Of a DNA stretch of 30,803 nucleotides, positions 29,658 to 30,803 are shown piece after piece; within the stretch, counting starts at the first letter, position 1, and each line of letters begins with the position of its first letter. Both the position numbers and the translations under genes were made by a program. The notes under the pieces are model-generated. The model searched no databases. It was not told the DNA's origin and saw only the letters and a program-made list of their open reading frames with translations. Origin of the DNA: Usitatibacter sp035624355 (GTDB taxonomy: Bacteria; Pseudomonadota; Gammaproteobacteria; Burkholderiales; Usitatibacteraceae); the NCBI GenBank assembly GCA_035624355.1, contig DASPRQ010000068.1, positions 1 to 30,803 of the forward strand, given 5' to 3'.

Positions 29658-30650
29658 TCACCCTCGCGCGGCGGACGCGGGCCGCGCGCGTTCGATCCCG
29701 TGGCGCGGTCCGTGGACGATCCGCCGCTGGTAGGACGCGTGCGCGCTCGAGCCCTCGGGCCAGCTCGCCGTGAAGCGCTCGAGCCAGCGTCCATGGTCGT
29801 AGTCGACCCGCAGCGCCTCCACGTGCACGCCGGCGACCGCGGCCCCGTACAGGCGCTCGGGGCCGGCGAAGGAGTCGACGCCGATGCGCGTCACCACGCC
29901 GAAGCGCGTGCCCTCGAAGTTCGGCATTCCCGCCGCGCCATTGTTCGCGACCGCGCGCGCACGCCCGTCCACGTCGAAGAGCCGCAGCGCCGGCAGGCAC
30001 GTGTGGGAGCTCGCGAACACGTCCACGCGCGCGTCGCGGAACGCGGAGGCGATCCAGCGCCCGTGCCGCGGGTCGTCGAGGCGGTCGTGCGCGAAGCCCC
30101 ATCCCGCGAGCGAGGCCGCGTCGCCGTGGACGATGGCGACCCGCGCCGCGCCCACCCGCGCCACGAGGTGCATGGGAAGCGCGCCCAGCCGCGCGCGCAG
30201 GTCGGGAACCCCGCGCGCCGTGGCGCGCAGCCGCTCCAGGATCTCGTTCGAGCGCGACACTTCCGCGTCGCTCACGTCGGCCGGATAGGCGCAGCCGCAG
30301 CCCGCCCCGCTCTCCTCGCCCGCGATCTCCGTCTCCACGTTGCCGCGCAACGCCCGCTGCGCGAGCACCGCCTCGCTCACGGCGGCGAAATCGCCGGGCG
30401 CCACGTCGAACCAGTGGAAGTCGCCGTTGAAGACGAGCTCCACGGGCCCCGCCTCGCGCGCGGCGAGCGCGCCGATCGCGGCGAGCGCCTCCCGGTTGCC
30501 GTACAGGCCGCCCGCCACGTAGAGCGTGCGCGCGGCGAGCTCCGGGTCGCGATCGAACACCCGGGGCGGATAGAGGTAGGAGACGGGGCAGGTGCGTCCG
30601 GGACGGGCCGCGGGCGCTCGGCCGGCCCCGGCGAGCGCGCCGGCGCTCAC
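29658..30650 (-). CDS. Calcineurin-like (metallophosphoesterase-type) protein with a degenerate metal site
   Basis: The 330-residue protein has the motif order of metallophosphoesterases, but several metal ligands are changed. The usual DxH block reads TLYVAGGLYGNREALAAIGA, so Asp and His are Gly and Tyr. GD is kept in ELVFNGDFHWFD, GNH reads LRGNVETEI, the later His block is RVAIVHGDAASLAGWGFAH, and the GHTH block reads DVFASSHTCLPALR. A Cys-rich insert SGAGCGCAYPADVSD lies after the GN block. GTG 30650 overlaps the ArsS-like stop as GTGA, so it is coupled. The family seems specific to this neighbourhood; it may bind a phosphorylated sugar or nucleotide with altered chemistry. Function unknown. 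Confidence 0.7.
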   Translation of the reverse strand: MSAGALAGAGRAPAARPGRTCPVSYLYPPRVFDRDPELAARTLYVAGGLYGNREALAAIGALAAREAGPVELVFNGDFHWFDVAPGDFAAVSEAVLAQRALRGNVETEIAGEESGAGCGCAYPADVSDAEVSRSNEILERLRATARGVPDLRARLGALPMHLVARVGAARVAIVHGDAASLAGWGFAHDRLDDPRHGRWIASAFRDARVDVFASSHTCLPALRLFDVDGRARAVANNGAAGMPNFEGTRFGVVTRIGVDSFAGPERLYGAAVAGVHVEALRVDYDHGRWLERFTASWPEGSSAHASYQRRIVHGPRHGIERARPASAARG

Positions 30651-30803
30651 GCGAGCGCCCCGCCGCAGCTCGACCCCTGCCCCGCGGTGCAGCCGTAGCA
30701 GTGGTCGCGCACCGCGATGGGATTGCCCTCGAGGTCGCGCCCCATCATCTGCGTGACGTGCACGCGCGGGCGGCCCGCCACGCGGAGCGCGAGGCCCAGC
30801 ATC
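30647..30803 (-). CDS. arsS: ArsS-type radical SAM/Cys-rich protein, C-terminal end (runs off the right edge)
   Basis: Only 51 codons and the stop are visible; the first full codon is at 30802. The sequence VAGRPRVHVTQMMGRDLEGN, then IAVRDHCYGCTAGQGSSCGG, matches the conserved C-terminal Cys-rich domain (CYGCTAG-GSSC) of ArsS (TIGR04167), the radical SAM enzyme that forms the 5'-deoxyadenosyl link in arsenosugar precursors. Some relatives carry selenocysteine in this tail, hence the older 'selenodomain' name; here all positions are ordinary TGC Cys codons. The radical SAM core with its CxxxCxxC motif is outside the window. It is the first visible gene of the operon. Confidence 0.8.
   Translation of the reverse strand, partial: MLGLALRVAGRPRVHVTQMMGRDLEGNPIAVRDHCYGCTAGQGSSCGGALA

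Noticed and set aside
30647..30700. In-frame TGA as selenocysteine in the ArsS-type tail
   Set aside because: The Cys-rich motif uses TGC codons throughout, and the TGA at 30647-30649 ends the protein at the usual place and overlaps the next start as GTGA.
1..30803. CRISPR arrays, insertion sequences, tRNA or rRNA genes
   Set aside because: No regularly spaced repeats, transposase motifs, or tRNA/rRNA-like sequences were seen; intergenic space is too short for most of them.

Overview
This 30.8-kb window is a dense, GC-rich (near 70% by eye) bacterial chromosome segment. Gene content points to a betaproteobacterium: a BPSS1780-type membrane protein, the tonB-exbB-exbD-exbD-TPR cassette, the rpsP-rimM-trmD-rplS operon near ffh, and the ypjD-corB pair. 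I cannot name the genus. Genes are closely packed and no gene-free stretch exceeds about 200 bp. Many junctions are four-base stop/start overlaps (ATGA, GTGA, TTGA), and GTG and TTG starts are common.

Layout. Positions 1-1276 hold the N-terminus of a response regulator, plsY, and divergent folB. Positions 1306-7508 (minus strand) hold a BPSS1780-type membrane protein, a YbaK deacylase, a TSUP permease, xerD, ogt, an Ldh_2-family dehydrogenase and a SdhA/FrdA-like flavoprotein. Positions 7561-11241 (minus) hold a TonB-ExbB-ExbD-ExbD energy-transducing system with a TPR protein. Positions 11443-15870 (minus) hold both subunits of a class I fumarase-type hydratase, the B, C and D subunits of a succinate dehydrogenase/fumarate reductase-like complex, and a two-subunit UxaA/SuyAB-type lyase. 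A divergent GntR/UTRA regulator (15975-16742) sits across a compact promoter/operator region. Positions 16835-18982 hold rplS, trmD, rimM and rpsP; 19081-21186 an exported protein of unknown function and ffh; 21234-23374 (plus) ypjD and corB.

Positions 23371-30803 (minus) form an almost unbroken accessory operon. It starts with the C-terminus of an ArsS-type radical SAM/Cys-rich protein and continues with a degenerate calcineurin-like protein, a TVP38/TMEM64-dihydrolipoamide-dehydrogenase-like fusion, a DUF547 protein, two glycosyltransferase-like enzymes (TIGR04283 and TIGR04282 types), a DUF3047 protein and a 'Nterm_to_SelD'-type flavoprotein. This is the gene neighbourhood called rSAM/selenodomain-associated or arsenosugar biosynthesis, and most of its members have no assigned reaction. 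It is the best candidate here for an undescribed system.

The second interesting module is the dicarboxylate or sulfonate block (about 2.6-16.7 kb). A SuyAB-like lyase, an Ldh_2 (ComC-like) dehydrogenase and a TSUP anion permease are the parts expected for (R)-sulfolactate breakdown with sulfite export. The SDH-like complex and fumarase-like enzyme would handle C4-dicarboxylates. That reading is inference; substrates cannot be fixed from sequence alone.
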